DNA of 64,000 nt from an uncultured Lysobacteraceae bacterium (GCA_937897645.1 CALCNV010000089.1:1-64000), one strand, 5' to 3'; positions 1-8,348 are shown, numbered from the stretch's first letter. A program made the numbers and translations. The notes: generated by a model from the letters alone, not told the origin.

Positions 1-16
1 CATGGACACGCCGCGC

Positions 17-51
17 TCCCCGGGTGCGGCCGTTGGCCTTACCCGGGCTAC
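17..51. repeat. REP element, family A (left flank of RAYT 1)
   Basis: A short imperfect hairpin: CCCGGGT and ACCCGGG arms around a GC-rich loop, ending in GGCTAC, which is the complement of a GTAG head. The same element in the same orientation lies at 606-637, so the two bracket the transposase gene at 101-601. This is the layout expected for a REP family and its cognate RAYT. Confidence 0.75.
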
Positions 52-100
52 GGGTGTTTTCCTACAGCTTTGCATCGGCTGTGCTGGATAACCTTGTTGC

Positions 101-601
101 ATGGTCAGATATCGTCGCAATCGAGTTGTGGGCGCAACGTACTTCTTCACCGTCACGCTGCGCGACCGCAGGAGTGACCTGCTAGTGCGTGAAATAGAAG
201 CCTTGCGTGAAGCATGGCGCAAGGCCGCGAATCGCGTCCCGCATGCGGTGATCGCTGCGGTGGTGTTACCCGACCATCTGCATGCCGTAATACGCATGCA
301 GGACGAAACCGCTGACTTCCCGCGCCTGTGGCAGGACATCAAGAAAGGATTCACGCGACGCACATCCCAACCGGGCGCCGCATCTGCATGGCAATCCCGG
401 TTCTGGGAACGTACCGTGCGTAGCGAAGAAGAACTGAATGCCTGCGTGGATTACGTCCACATCAATCCGCTGAAACATGGCCTGGTCAATACGCTGTCGG
501 AATGGCCGCACTCCACCTTCCATCGCTATGTACGCAAAGGCTGGCTGTCGCCGGGTTGGGCAACACCATCCGACGCGGCCGGAATGTTTGGCGAACGTTG
601 A
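101..601 (+). CDS. REP-associated tyrosine transposase (RAYT), copy 1
   Basis: A 166-residue single-domain transposase of the Y1/HUH class (IS200-like fold), the group thought to mobilise REP hairpins as single-stranded DNA. The N-terminus carries the family-typical GATYFFTV strand. The HUH metal site is DHLH (residues 58-61), and the likely nucleophile is Tyr118 in YVHINPLKHG, followed by WPHSTFHRY. Length and motifs are normal for an intact RAYT. Family A REPs flank it in direct orientation at 17-51 and 606-637, and an inverted REP pair of the same family lies at 1363-1470. A second, divergent RAYT lies at 15736-16275. Activity is inferred from intact motifs only. Confidence 0.93.
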   Translation: MVRYRRNRVVGATYFFTVTLRDRRSDLLVREIEALREAWRKAANRVPHAVIAAVVLPDHLHAVIRMQDETADFPRLWQDIKKGFTRRTSQPGAASAWQSRFWERTVRSEEELNACVDYVHINPLKHGLVNTLSEWPHSTFHRYVRKGWLSPGWATPSDAAGMFGER

Positions 602-605
602 TGCG

Positions 606-637
606 TCCCCCGGGTGCGCTCCGCTTACCCGGGCTAC
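606..637. repeat. REP element, family A (right flank of RAYT 1)
   Basis: Direct copy of the hairpin at 17-51: CCCGGGT and ACCCGGG arms, ending in GGGCTAC. It begins four bases after the RAYT stop codon. Confidence 0.75.
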
Positions 638-703
638 CTGCTCCCTGTTCCTGCAGCGGCGTTTGTGTAGCATGCAGTCTCACCTGTAGAAACCGGAGGA
701 ACC

Positions 704-1357
704 ATGGCGGTCTTGGCAAGAGTCCTGATGGCGTGCCTGGCGATGGCAATCTCTCCTACCGTCAACGCAACCGCGCAAGCGTCCGACCTGTTGATCGTGG
801 AGGGGCAGGAATTCGCCCTCAACACCAACCCTTTGGAGACACAGCTTGAGCAGAAGCAGTGGAAACCACCCGAGGACGCGGTGCGCTCTTCGGCCAACTG
901 GCGGGGCTACATCGCGACGTGGGAAATCAAGGACGACAAGCTGTTCCTGAAGGATGTCTCCATCCGGGTCAGAGATCCCAAAGAGGAGCGCAAATACCTT
1001 CGCAAGTCCATCACCAACGAACTGTACCCTGGCGCTACCGAAGTCTTTGCCGACTGGTATACAGGCGCACTGATCGTCCCGGACGGCGAGATGACGCACT
1101 ACGTACACATGGGCTACGGCTCCTCCTTCGACCACTATCAAGTATTCCGCGTGCGCTCCGGCGAGGTCGTCGAGCACCTGTCCATGACCGGCGTCGAGTT
1201 CGAGGCCTACAAGGAAAAGAAGTTCGCTGCCTTCCGCAAGACCGACACCTACGCCAAGGCCTACGCCGACTTCCGCAAGCAAGCCCCAGACCTCAATGAG
1301 GCGCTTGCCGAAGGTTTCATCAAGTCTTTCTACGCCGAAAACTACCTGTCGCAATAA
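704..1357 (+). CDS. Exported protein of unknown function
   Basis: I do not recognise the family. The 217-residue product starts with a probable signal peptide (hydrophobic ARVLMACLAMAISP, likely cut after about residue 25 at NATAQA-S). The mature part is hydrophilic, rich in Lys, Glu and aromatic residues, with no cysteine cluster and no clear enzyme motif. The ATG has a good ribosome binding site (GGAGGA, about 5 bases upstream). The gene stands alone between family A REPs and is followed by the REPIN at 1363-1470. A periplasmic location is inferred from the signal peptide. Confidence 0.7.
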   Translation: MAVLARVLMACLAMAISPTVNATAQASDLLIVEGQEFALNTNPLETQLEQKQWKPPEDAVRSSANWRGYIATWEIKDDKLFLKDVSIRVRDPKEERKYLRKSITNELYPGATEVFADWYTGALIVPDGEMTHYVHMGYGSSFDHYQVFRVRSGEVVEHLSMTGVEFEAYKEKKFAAFRKTDTYAKAYADFRKQAPDLNEALAEGFIKSFYAENYLSQ

Positions 1358-1362
1358 CCAGC

Positions 1363-1470
1363 GTAGCCTGGGTAGAGCGAAGCGAAACCCGGGGCCTTTG
1401 AACCGATCCGCCAACAGCCCCGGGTTGACCAGCTTCGCTGTTGAAGACCGCTGCGCTCTACCCGGGCTAC
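1363..1470. repeat. REPIN, family A (inverted REP pair)
   Basis: Two family A REPs in opposite orientation. The left one begins GTAGCCTGGGTAGAGCG and the right one ends with ACCCGGGCTAC-like sequence. They enclose about 45 bases and form a long imperfect palindrome with GTAG/CTAC at the outer ends, which is REPIN architecture. The same family flanks the RAYT at 101-601. Confidence 0.75.
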
Positions 1471-1496
1471 TCGCTTCTTCGCCAGGATTTGGAACC

Positions 1497-3077
1497 ATGA
1501 CCTATCACCCACTGTTCAAACTTTTGGCGGCCATGCTGCTGGCGGCGCCCCTGGTCGCTTTTGCCGGCAACCTGTCGCCGCGTGTCGTCGAACTCGATGC
1601 CAGCCAGGCCACCCAACCGATGGATCGCTTCTTCGACCTGTCGGTGGGTGCCGACTATCCCGGCACCCTGATGCGTGACGACAGCCAGGCGCAGCTGGCG
1701 GTGGTGGTGGACGAACTTGGCTTCCGCTATCTGCGCTTCCACGCGATCTTCCACGACGTGCTGGGCACCGTGAAAGTCGTGGACGGTCGCACGCATTACG
1801 ACTTCTCAGGCATAGACAAGCTTTACGACAACCTGCTCGCCAAGGGCATCCGCCCCTTCGTCGAACTCGGCTTTACACCCGAGGCCATGGCAACGTCGCC
1901 ACAAACGCTGTTCTACTGGAAAGGAAACACCTCCCACCCCCAGCCCGAGGCATGGCGTGCACTGGTCGAGGCCTTCGTGACGCATTTGCGCGAACGCTAC
2001 GGGGCTGAAGAAGTACGGCAGTGGTATTTCGAGGTCTGGAACGAACCCAACCTCAAGGATTTCTGGGAGGGTGCCGACCAGCAGGCCTACTTCGATCTGT
2101 ATGTGCAGACCGCCAAAGCGATCAAGGCCATCGACCCGCAACTGCGCGTCGGCGGGCCGGCCACGGCCGGCGCCGACTGGATTCCCGAGTTCCTGGCCTA
2201 TGCAAAATCACAGCAGGCGCCGGTCGACTTCGTGTCGACCCACACCTACGGCGTGGACGGTGGCTTCCTGGATGACGAAGGCAAGGACGACACCCGCTTG
2301 TCACCGTCGCCCGATGCCATCATCGGCGACGTGCGCCGCGCCCGGCAGCAGATCGCCGCGTCTCCGTTCCCGGACCTGCCGCTGTATTTCAGCGAATGGA
2401 GCAGCAGCTATTCTCCGCGCGACCCGGTGCATGATTCCTACACCAACGCGCCGTATGTACTGACGAAACTCAAGCAAAGCAAAGGCCTGGCCGAGGCCAT
2501 GAGTTACTGGGTCTATTCCGATCTGTTCGAAGAGCCGGGGCCGCCGCCCACGCCGTTCCACGGTGGATTCGGATTGATGACGCGCGAGGGCATTCGCAAG
2601 CCGGTCTACTTCGCCTACAAATACCTGCATGCACTGCAGGGACGCGAAGTGGCCAGCAACGATGCATCGACCTGGGCCGCGACCGACGGCAGCACGGTCG
2701 CCGCGCTGGTGTGGGATTGGCAGCAGCCCGTGCAGTCGGCCAGCAACCGGCCGTTCTATACCAAGCCGCTGCCGTCGACTGCCTCTACACCGGTGCAACT
2801 GCGATGGAAGCAATTGCCTCCCGGTGCCTACCGTTTGGTGGTGCGACGCACCGGCTTCAACGCCAATGACGCACACACCGCGTACCTGCTGATGGGTTCC
2901 CCCGCGTCGTTGGACGCGAAGCAACTGGAACACCTTCACGCATTGACCGCCGACGTACCAGAGATCGATCGCCGCGTGCATGTAGGCGACGATGGCCAGC
3001 TGTCACTGGACTTGCCGATGCGCAGCAATGACGTGGTTCTGGTCACCGCCGAACGCCAGGCAGACGCCCCACAATAA
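1497..3077 (+). CDS. GH39-family glycoside hydrolase, probable secreted beta-xylosidase
   Basis: A 526-residue secreted glycosidase of family GH39, whose members remove xylose (or iduronate) from chain ends with retention. An open frame runs further upstream, but the ATG at 1497 is preferred: it gives a signal peptide (LLAAMLLAAPLVAFA) cut near residue 23 and leaves the REPIN untranslated. The (beta/alpha)8 barrel follows. Acid/base Glu183 lies in VWNEPN, and the expected nucleophile is Glu300 in LYFSEWSSSY. A C-terminal beta-domain follows from about residue 410. A probable esterase lies convergently at 3188-4336, so the pair may act on decorated xylan outside the cytoplasm. The exact substrate is inferred from the family. 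Confidence 0.88.
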   Translation: MTYHPLFKLLAAMLLAAPLVAFAGNLSPRVVELDASQATQPMDRFFDLSVGADYPGTLMRDDSQAQLAVVVDELGFRYLRFHAIFHDVLGTVKVVDGRTHYDFSGIDKLYDNLLAKGIRPFVELGFTPEAMATSPQTLFYWKGNTSHPQPEAWRALVEAFVTHLRERYGAEEVRQWYFEVWNEPNLKDFWEGADQQAYFDLYVQTAKAIKAIDPQLRVGGPATAGADWIPEFLAYAKSQQAPVDFVSTHTYGVDGGFLDDEGKDDTRLSPSPDAIIGDVRRARQQIAASPFPDLPLYFSEWSSSYSPRDPVHDSYTNAPYVLTKLKQSKGLAEAMSYWVYSDLFEEPGPPPTPFHGGFGLMTREGIRKPVYFAYKYLHALQGREVASNDASTWAATDGSTVAALVWDWQQPVQSASNRPFYTKPLPSTASTPVQLRWKQLPPGAYRLVVRRTGFNANDAHTAYLLMGSPASLDAKQLEHLHALTADVPEIDRRVHVGDDGQLSLDLPMRSNDVVLVTAERQADAPQ

Positions 3078-3081
3078 AACC

Positions 3082-3165
3082 GTAGGGTGGGCTTAAGCCC
3101 ACCGCCCTTTCGTTTCGATTGCAGGTGAATCACGCGCCGCGATGGTGGGCCGAGGCCCACCCTAC
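3082..3165. repeat. REPIN, family B
   Basis: An 84-base inverted pair: GTAGGGTGGGCTTAAGCCCA on the left and the mirror form ending in GGCCCACCCTAC on the right. It lies between the convergent GH39 and esterase genes. Near-identical 83-84 base copies occur at 6307, 11414, 13080 and 63522, with shorter or single copies at 17820 and 24251. Confidence 0.85.
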
Positions 3166-3187
3166 GTGATGGATTGAAGCACCGGCG

Positions 3188-4336
3188 TCACAGCATTCCG
3201 ATGCTGTGCAGCCATTGCCTGACCTGGCCTGGCCATTCCGTCGTGACGGGATCGGCGGTGGGCCGCATCCCGAAGGCATGGCCACCCCGCGCATAGAGGC
3301 GCATATCGACCGGTACACCCGCCTCGCTCAGCGCCAGCGCATAGGCCATAGGATGTCGTACATCATCGACCGGGTCATCCATCGCGTGGATGATCAGCGT
3401 CGGCGGCGCCTTAGGGCTGATGGTCACCCAGGGTTGCAGTTCAAGGCTGTTCTTGCCCTTGCGGTCATCCAGCATGCGCGCCGTATACGCCACGATCGCG
3501 AAGTCGGGCCGCGGCGATTGCCGGTCCGCCGCGTCTGCAATCGGAGTCGTGCGAACTTCGGTGTTGCTCAAGTCCGCCGCGAGGTACGCGCCGGCCGAAA
3601 AGCCGATCACGCCGATCCTGCGTGGATTGATCCCATAAGCCGCCGCCTGCTGCCGTAGCAAGCCCATGGCGCGTTGCCCGTCTTCCAGGCCCAGCAGCAC
3701 CTTCGGCCGCTGCTGCTTTCCGTTCGGTGTGGGCCACACCTGCGGCGTCCGGTACTTCAGCAGGACGCAGGTCATCCCCTGCAGGACGACCCAATCGCAG
3801 ATTTCGGTGCCTTCCAGGTCGGTCGCCACCGCGCGGAAACCACCGCCCGGCAGCACCAGCATCGTGGTGCCGGAGTTCGGCCCCTTCGGTTTGTAAATGG
3901 TCATGGTTGGCCGGGTGACATAGCTCGCCCAATGCCACTTCCTTCCGCCGACAAGCGGCGAGCCGTTACCGGTGGCCTCGGGATGATCGCCGCTGTCAGG
4001 CTTCGCCAGTACGACACTCGCAGGCCACAGCGGCACTTGCATGCCATCGTCGGTCGGTTGCCATACGCCCTCGCGCTCCACCTTCGCAACTTCGATCCTT
4101 GCGGGCGATGCGTCGCGCTTGATGGTCTGGCCATGGCCTGCGCCGGCGAAGCCAATCGCGAGCAGGCAGGGCACGATGAACTGCAGCCGCCACCAACCGT
4201 GCCTGCGTTTTCGAGGGCATCGCCCTTGTTGCAGGGGCGGCGTGGCAACAGGGGTCAGGGAAAGCAGCGGTTGTACACGTGTATTCACGCAGGCCCTTTT
4301 TTTTGCACACTCTAGCCCCTTTGTTGGCAGGTGCAT
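3188..4336 (-). CDS. Secreted alpha/beta hydrolase, probable xylan or carbohydrate esterase
   Basis: An alpha/beta hydrolase resembling the esterase group often annotated as endo-1,4-beta-xylanase or BD-FAE-like esterase. The nucleophile is Ser247 in GFSAG. The acid is Asp320 or Asp321 in HAMDDPVDD, and the His is His353 in GGHAFGM. An oxyanion-type LPGGGF motif lies near residue 162. The start is uncertain: the ATG at 4336 gives an unusually long basic leader (about 47 residues) before the hydrophobic segment WWRLQFIVPCLLAIGFAGAG, so a later non-ATG start could be the real one. Export is inferred from that segment. It converges on the GH39 xylosidase, which supports a role in removing acyl groups from hemicellulose. 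Confidence 0.8.
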   Translation of the reverse strand: MHLPTKGLECAKKRACVNTRVQPLLSLTPVATPPLQQGRCPRKRRHGWWRLQFIVPCLLAIGFAGAGHGQTIKRDASPARIEVAKVEREGVWQPTDDGMQVPLWPASVVLAKPDSGDHPEATGNGSPLVGGRKWHWASYVTRPTMTIYKPKGPNSGTTMLVLPGGGFRAVATDLEGTEICDWVVLQGMTCVLLKYRTPQVWPTPNGKQQRPKVLLGLEDGQRAMGLLRQQAAAYGINPRRIGVIGFSAGAYLAADLSNTEVRTTPIADAADRQSPRPDFAIVAYTARMLDDRKGKNSLELQPWVTISPKAPPTLIIHAMDDPVDDVRHPMAYALALSEAGVPVDMRLYARGGHAFGMRPTADPVTTEWPGQVRQWLHSIGML

Positions 4337-4743
4337 GGCGCCGCGCGATGGTCGGCCAAGGCCGGGCAGGGCGGAACCCGCATCGCGGATGATCCGTTTT
4401 TCGTTTGAAAACCCGCCGGATGTCCCATCGCCGCCATCCTCGTTTGATCATGCACACGCGGCGGGCTTTCAACAGCGAAGCGGGTCATCACCTCCGGTGG
4501 TTGCGCCCTGTGCTTGCTGCAGCAGGTGCGAGATTCCCGCAGGATCCGATAGCCAGAGCCGCACCGCATCATTCGCGTGACGACGATCACGATTGATGTA
4601 GTGCCCTGTGCGCACTACTTCCTACGCGTTGGTTGCACCCTCTTCACAACCCGTCCACGTACTCCAACGCCGGCTAAAGGCGAATCATGGTGCTGGCGAA
4701 AAGGCCGTTATATTCCAGACGCCCCAGACGAAGGAGAATTGGA
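4337..4743. other. 407-base intergenic stretch without a supported gene
   Basis: The reading frames here lack a ribosome binding site and look like random GC-rich frames. The left part carries a decayed family B-like palindrome (GGTCGGCCAAGGCCGGGC near 4345-4362). A possible -10 element (TTATAT near 4708) precedes the lipoprotein gene, but no convincing -35 was found. Confidence 0.5.
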
Positions 4744-5013
4744 ATGTTCATGAACAAGCAACATCTGACGATGGCACGTACGTTCAGCATGGCGATGATC
4801 GCCACACTGGGCCTTGCCTCCTGCGCTACCTATGACGACGAGTTTGCAGGGATCAACTCACGCCTCGATCAACTTGACTCGAGGGTGCAGGGCGCGGCCC
4901 AGAGCGCCGAATCCGCCAACCAGTCCGCACAGCAGGCCAACCAACGGCTGGATCAGATAGAAAGCCGCGTCCAGAAACTTGAAACGGTGCCCGGCCGCAA
5001 GCCGCGCGGTTAA
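4744..5013 (+). CDS. Small Lpp-like outer-membrane lipoprotein
   Basis: An 89-residue protein with a signal peptide ending in a lipobox (LASC, Cys about 30). The rest is a heptad-rich, Ala/Gln/Ser-rich coiled coil (DSRVQGAAQSAESANQSAQQ) and a basic C-terminus, the general design of Lpp/OprI murein lipoproteins. The start at 4744 is fixed by AAGGAG at 4731-4736; an ATG two codons later is an alternative. Unlike Lpp, the C-terminus ends PRG rather than a free Lys, so covalent attachment to murein by the usual route is doubtful. The next gene encodes an L,D-transpeptidase, the enzyme type that attaches such lipoproteins, but the link is only suggestive. Confidence 0.8.
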   Translation: MFMNKQHLTMARTFSMAMIATLGLASCATYDDEFAGINSRLDQLDSRVQGAAQSAESANQSAQQANQRLDQIESRVQKLETVPGRKPRG

Positions 5014-5185
5014 TCGCTCTTGCACCATTACCGACGAACGGCATGAGCCGTGATCCGGTGGCCGTTGCTGGCCACCGGTTTGTTATTTCTACGCAGTCTT
5101 CGCTCCAAGGAATCGTCCTATCCGTACGTGCATACGCCCTGCGATCCGTACCATTTTCTGTGCGCTGGCGTTCGCAAGTGTCGGC

Positions 5186-5800
5186 GTGGCCAACGCCAAG
5201 GAGGCCGCCGCGCAACCGGTCGCCGCTGTCGACCAGCTTCCACCGGGCCAAGCGGTGTCCGACACGTTGATTGCGCTGGCGGGCTGGGTGGTCGCCGCCA
5301 AGGACAGCCAGGGTTATCCGTTCGCGGTGATAGACAAGGCCGCCGCACAGATCCTGGTGTTCGGCGGTGACGGCCGGCTTCGCGGCGCGGCACCGGGACT
5401 CTTCGGCTCGGCGATCGGCGACCATACGGCTCCCGGCATTGCCGGCCTCGCGCTTCGCGAGATTCCGGGCCGGGATCGCACGACGCCTGCGGGTCACTTC
5501 GTGGGCGGTTTCGGTCCGTCCATCGACGCGGGCCGCGTGCTGTGGGTGGACTACGATTCCGCGATCTCCCTCCACCCTACCGCTAGCGTCCCGGGCGAGA
5601 AACGCGCCGAGCGCCTTGCCTCGCCATCGCCGGACGACAACCGCGTCACCCATGGCTGCATCAACGTCACGCCCGAATTCTACGAGCAGATCATCCGTCC
5701 GACGTTCGAGCGGGGCGGGGTGTTCTACATCCTGCCGGACGAGGCGTCGATAGCGGAGACCTTCCCGGAGTTCGCGAAAAGTCGCCGCAGGAAGCGGTAA
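5186..5800 (+). CDS. L,D-transpeptidase (YkuD-type) family protein; 5' end problematic
   Basis: The conserved C-terminal region holds the L,D-transpeptidase signature HGC at residues 156-158 (Cys158 nucleophile) with the upstream His130 in ISLHPT. It predicts a periplasmic enzyme that forms 3-3 crosslinks or attaches proteins to peptidoglycan. The GTG at 5186 lies inside an obvious signal peptide: the frame continues upstream without a stop to 5054 and encodes a hydrophobic stretch (TIFCALAFASVGVANA). That upstream part has no ATG, GTG or TTG. An AAGGA at about 5107-5111 precedes ATC (5120). So the true start is either non-standard or a base is missing or extra near 5100-5140. Function confidence is good; start confidence is low. 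Confidence 0.75.
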   Translation: MANAKEAAAQPVAAVDQLPPGQAVSDTLIALAGWVVAAKDSQGYPFAVIDKAAAQILVFGGDGRLRGAAPGLFGSAIGDHTAPGIAGLALREIPGRDRTTPAGHFVGGFGPSIDAGRVLWVDYDSAISLHPTASVPGEKRAERLASPSPDDNRVTHGCINVTPEFYEQIIRPTFERGGVFYILPDEASIAETFPEFAKSRRRKR

Positions 5801-5848
5801 GCCGCGGGCGCACCGCATCGTTGCCGTGGTGATGCTCGCGATGGATGC

Positions 5849-5873
5849 GGTTCGCTGCGCTCACCGAACCCTA
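5849..5873. repeat. Dispersed palindromic fragment
   Basis: GGTTCGCTGCGCTCACCGAA followed by CCCTAC: an imperfect hairpin (GGTTCG/CGAACC) ending in the complement of GTAG. It resembles a single, unpaired REP of another family. It lies between the L,D-transpeptidase and FKBP genes. Confidence 0.45.
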
Positions 5874-5948
5874 CGAACTTTTCTCCGCATGGACACGTGG
5901 GCGCTAGACTGTGCGCCACGATAGTCCCAAGTCCACAAGGAACCTCCC

Positions 5949-6302
5949 ATGGCATTCACCACCACGACCTCCGGCCTGCAATTCGAAGACACCGTTGTCG
6001 GCAGCGGCGTCGAGGCCAAGCCGGGCCGCAACGTCACCGTGCACTACACCGGCTGGCTTTACGAAAACGGCGAGCAGGGCGCCAAGTTCGACTCCAGCAA
6101 GGACCGCAACGACCCCTTCATCTTTGCGCTCGGCGCCGGCATGGTCATCCAGGGCTGGGACGAAGGCGTGCAGGGCATGAAGGAAGGCGGCCAGCGCACC
6201 CTCATCATCCCCGCCAACCTCGGCTACGGCACACGCGGCGCGGGCGGCGTCATCCCACCCAACGCCACGCTGAAGTTCGACGTCGAACTGCTGGGTGCCT
6301 GA
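5949..6302 (+). CDS. FKBP-type peptidyl-prolyl cis-trans isomerase
   Basis: A 117-residue single-domain FKBP that catalyses cis-trans isomerisation of Xaa-Pro bonds. Typical landmarks are VTVHYTGWL, FDSSKDR, FALGAGMVIQGWDEGVQGM, the GGQRTLIIPANLGYG region, and FDVELL at the end. There is no signal peptide, so the protein is cytoplasmic. An AAGGA motif sits about 8 bases before the ATG. Length is normal for the minimal FKBP12-like class. It stands alone and is followed by a family B REPIN. Confidence 0.95.
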   Translation: MAFTTTTSGLQFEDTVVGSGVEAKPGRNVTVHYTGWLYENGEQGAKFDSSKDRNDPFIFALGAGMVIQGWDEGVQGMKEGGQRTLIIPANLGYGTRGAGGVIPPNATLKFDVELLGA

Positions 6303-6306
6303 GAAC

Positions 6307-6389
6307 GTAGGGTGGGCTCAAGCCCACCGCCCTCCGGTCCGAGTGCGTACGAACGACGTGCCGCGATGGTGGGCCAAGGCCCACCCTAC
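6307..6389. repeat. REPIN, family B
   Basis: An 83-base inverted REP pair beginning GTAGGGTGGGCTCAAGCCCA and ending GGCCCACCCTAC. It lies between the FKBP gene and the convergent quinone oxidoreductase gene. Confidence 0.85.
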
Positions 6390-6453
6390 GGCTTCACCAA
6401 CCCAGCGCCTTCATCCGTGCGACGACATGCCGGGTTGATGGAGCCGATCCGGC

Positions 6454-7455
6454 CTATTCCATCCTGACAACAACCTTGCCTTTCGCCCGGCCCGTGTCCA
6501 CGTAGGCCATTGCCTCATTCGTCGAGGCGAATGGAAATACCCGATCAATCACCGGCGAGATGACGCCGGCGTCAACCAGCGCCCCCAGCGCGCGCAACTG
6601 ATCACCGCTGGCCTTCATGAAAAGGAATGAATAGCTCGCGCCGTGCAGCCTTGCTTTCTTCCTGATGCGGTAGCTCAGCAGGCGCATGACCTGTGCCATG
6701 AACCAGGGAGCGCCAATCTGCTTTGCGAACTCCGGATCCGGCGGGCCGGAAATCGAGATGAGCATGCCGCCCGGCTTCAGCACCCGCAGTGATTTTTCCA
6801 GCACGTCTGCACCCAGGCTGTTGAGGACCACGTCATAGCCGTGGAGTACCTGTTCGAAATCCTCCTTGCCGTAATCGACGACCACGTCCGCGCCGAGTCG
6901 TTTCACCCACTCCACGTTGGCCGCACTCGTGGTGGTGGCGACGAAAGCGCCCAGGTGCTTCGCCAACTGGATGGCCACGGTTCCCACGCCACCCGAGCCG
7001 GCGTGGATGAGGACTTTCTGGCCCTTCTGCAGTTTCGCCCGCTCGACCAGTACCTGCCACGCAGTCAAGGCCACCAGCGGAAGCGCCGCCGCCTCTTGCA
7101 TGCTGATGGACGTGGGCTTGTGCGCCACGGCCGCTTCCTGCATCGCGATCATTTCAGCGAAGGCGCCGATCCGCTCCGCGGGCGGCCGGGCGTAGACCTC
7201 GTCGCCGGGTTTGAACCGGCGCACGTTGGATCCGACGCGAACCACCACGCCCGCCACGTCATTGCCCAGGACCAGCGGAAGTCGATAGGGCAGCAACAGT
7301 TTGAATTCGCCGTTCCGTATCTTCGAGTCCAGCACGTTCACGCCGGCGGCGTGAACCTTGACCAGCACGTCATCGTCACCCAGCGCCGGTTCCGGCAGGT
7401 CGCCCATGCGCAAGTCGACTGTTTTTCCATAGCGGTCGAGGATGAAGGCTTTCAT
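6454..7455 (-). CDS. NADP-dependent zinc-free alcohol dehydrogenase / quinone oxidoreductase
   Basis: A 333-residue medium-chain dehydrogenase/reductase of the zinc-free quinone-oxidoreductase type. The N-terminal GroES-like domain carries GNDVAGVV, and the Rossmann nucleotide site is AGSGGVGTVAIQLAK (about residues 150-164). Zinc-ligand cysteines are absent. It probably reduces quinones, enones or reactive aldehydes with NADPH. Its ATG overlaps the stop of the upstream SDR gene by four bases, so both form one operon. That operon has a TetR-type operator at 8331-8348, implying induction by a small molecule through the regulator at 8387-8965. Confidence 0.88.
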   Translation of the reverse strand: MKAFILDRYGKTVDLRMGDLPEPALGDDDVLVKVHAAGVNVLDSKIRNGEFKLLLPYRLPLVLGNDVAGVVVRVGSNVRRFKPGDEVYARPPAERIGAFAEMIAMQEAAVAHKPTSISMQEAAALPLVALTAWQVLVERAKLQKGQKVLIHAGSGGVGTVAIQLAKHLGAFVATTTSAANVEWVKRLGADVVVDYGKEDFEQVLHGYDVVLNSLGADVLEKSLRVLKPGGMLISISGPPDPEFAKQIGAPWFMAQVMRLLSYRIRKKARLHGASYSFLFMKASGDQLRALGALVDAGVISPVIDRVFPFASTNEAMAYVDTGRAKGKVVVRME

Positions 7456-8279
7456 GCCGCGCCCCTCGCATCGAGCCGCAGGTCTTTGCGGATTCCGGAG
7501 TCCAGCACAGACGCAGGTGCGAACTTGCGCAGCAGGCGCAAGCGCGCGGCCAGCTTGCCTGCCGTGTACCTGGGCTTCGGGTGTGCGTCCCTCGCTGCCT
7601 TCAGCACGACGCCTGCCACTACGCCAGGCGGATCGGCAACCTCCATCACGGCCTTCAGCGTGTGGGCAAGGGAGGCGCGAATCTGGTTGTACTCCTCGAG
7701 CTTCGCATCCGCTTCCACGAAGTTCGCGTCGAACCGGGTTCTGGTATACGCCGGTTCGATGACCGACACGCGGATGCCGCGCGTGCGCAGCTCATGGTCG
7801 AGCGATTCCGAATAGCCTTCGATGGCGTGCTTGGTGGCGGCATACAGGGCGCCGAACGGCAACGGCAGGAAGCCCAGCACCGAGCCGATGTTGAGGATGC
7901 GTCCGCTACCCTGCCGGCGCATGTGCGGAACCACGGCACGCGTCATGCGCACGATGCCCATGAAGTTGGTATCGAAGATGGCCTGCGCTTGCTGGATGGA
8001 GCTTTCTTCCGCGGCGGCGGGAGCCACGCCGAAACCGGCGTTGTTCACCAGCAGGTCGATGCGGCCTTCCAGTGCGATCACTCGATCGATGAGGGCTTGC
8101 ACCGATGCGTCGCTGGTGACGTCAAGCGGCAGCATCGTGAAAGGCGCCGGCCCTTCCGGCGCGCCACGCCTGCTGGTGCCGTAGACCGTGTAGCCGGAGG
8201 CGGCGAGTCGCTCCGCCGTTGCCTTGCCGATGCCCGAGGAGGCGCCGGTGACGAGTGCGATGTTTTTTTCAGGTTTCAT
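7452..8279 (-). CDS. Short-chain dehydrogenase/reductase (classical SDR)
   Basis: A 275-residue classical SDR: cofactor motif TGASSGIG near the N-terminus, an Arg after strand 2 (TSRRG) suggesting NADP(H), NNAG, and the active-site YAATKHA (Tyr-x3-Lys) with Ser upstream. The substrate is unknown. It is the first gene of a two-gene operon with the quinone oxidoreductase (four-base overlap). The operator at 8331-8348 lies about 50 bases upstream of its start. The divergent tetR gene carries the same operator, so this SDR is a likely member of a small detoxification regulon. Confidence 0.88.
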   Translation of the reverse strand: MKPEKNIALVTGASSGIGKATAERLAASGYTVYGTSRRGAPEGPAPFTMLPLDVTSDASVQALIDRVIALEGRIDLLVNNAGFGVAPAAAEESSIQQAQAIFDTNFMGIVRMTRAVVPHMRRQGSGRILNIGSVLGFLPLPFGALYAATKHAIEGYSESLDHELRTRGIRVSVIEPAYTRTRFDANFVEADAKLEEYNQIRASLAHTLKAVMEVADPPGVVAGVVLKAARDAHPKPRYTAGKLAARLRLLRKFAPASVLDSGIRKDLRLDARGAA

Positions 8280-8330
8280 GGAGGGTGCCTTGTAGGTGGG
8301 GCGGTGGGTCGCGGGACAGGCTGAAAATCA

Positions 8331-8348
8331 ATATGACGAACATCATAT
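8331..8348. promoter_or_regulatory. TetR-type operator upstream of the SDR operon
   Basis: ATATGACGAACATCATAT: perfect 6-base arms ATATGA/TCATAT around a 6-base centre. It differs in one base from the site at 8964-8981, which overlaps the start of the divergent tetR. Two near-identical palindromes, one before each transcription unit, strongly suggest binding sites of that TetR. Confidence 0.75.
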
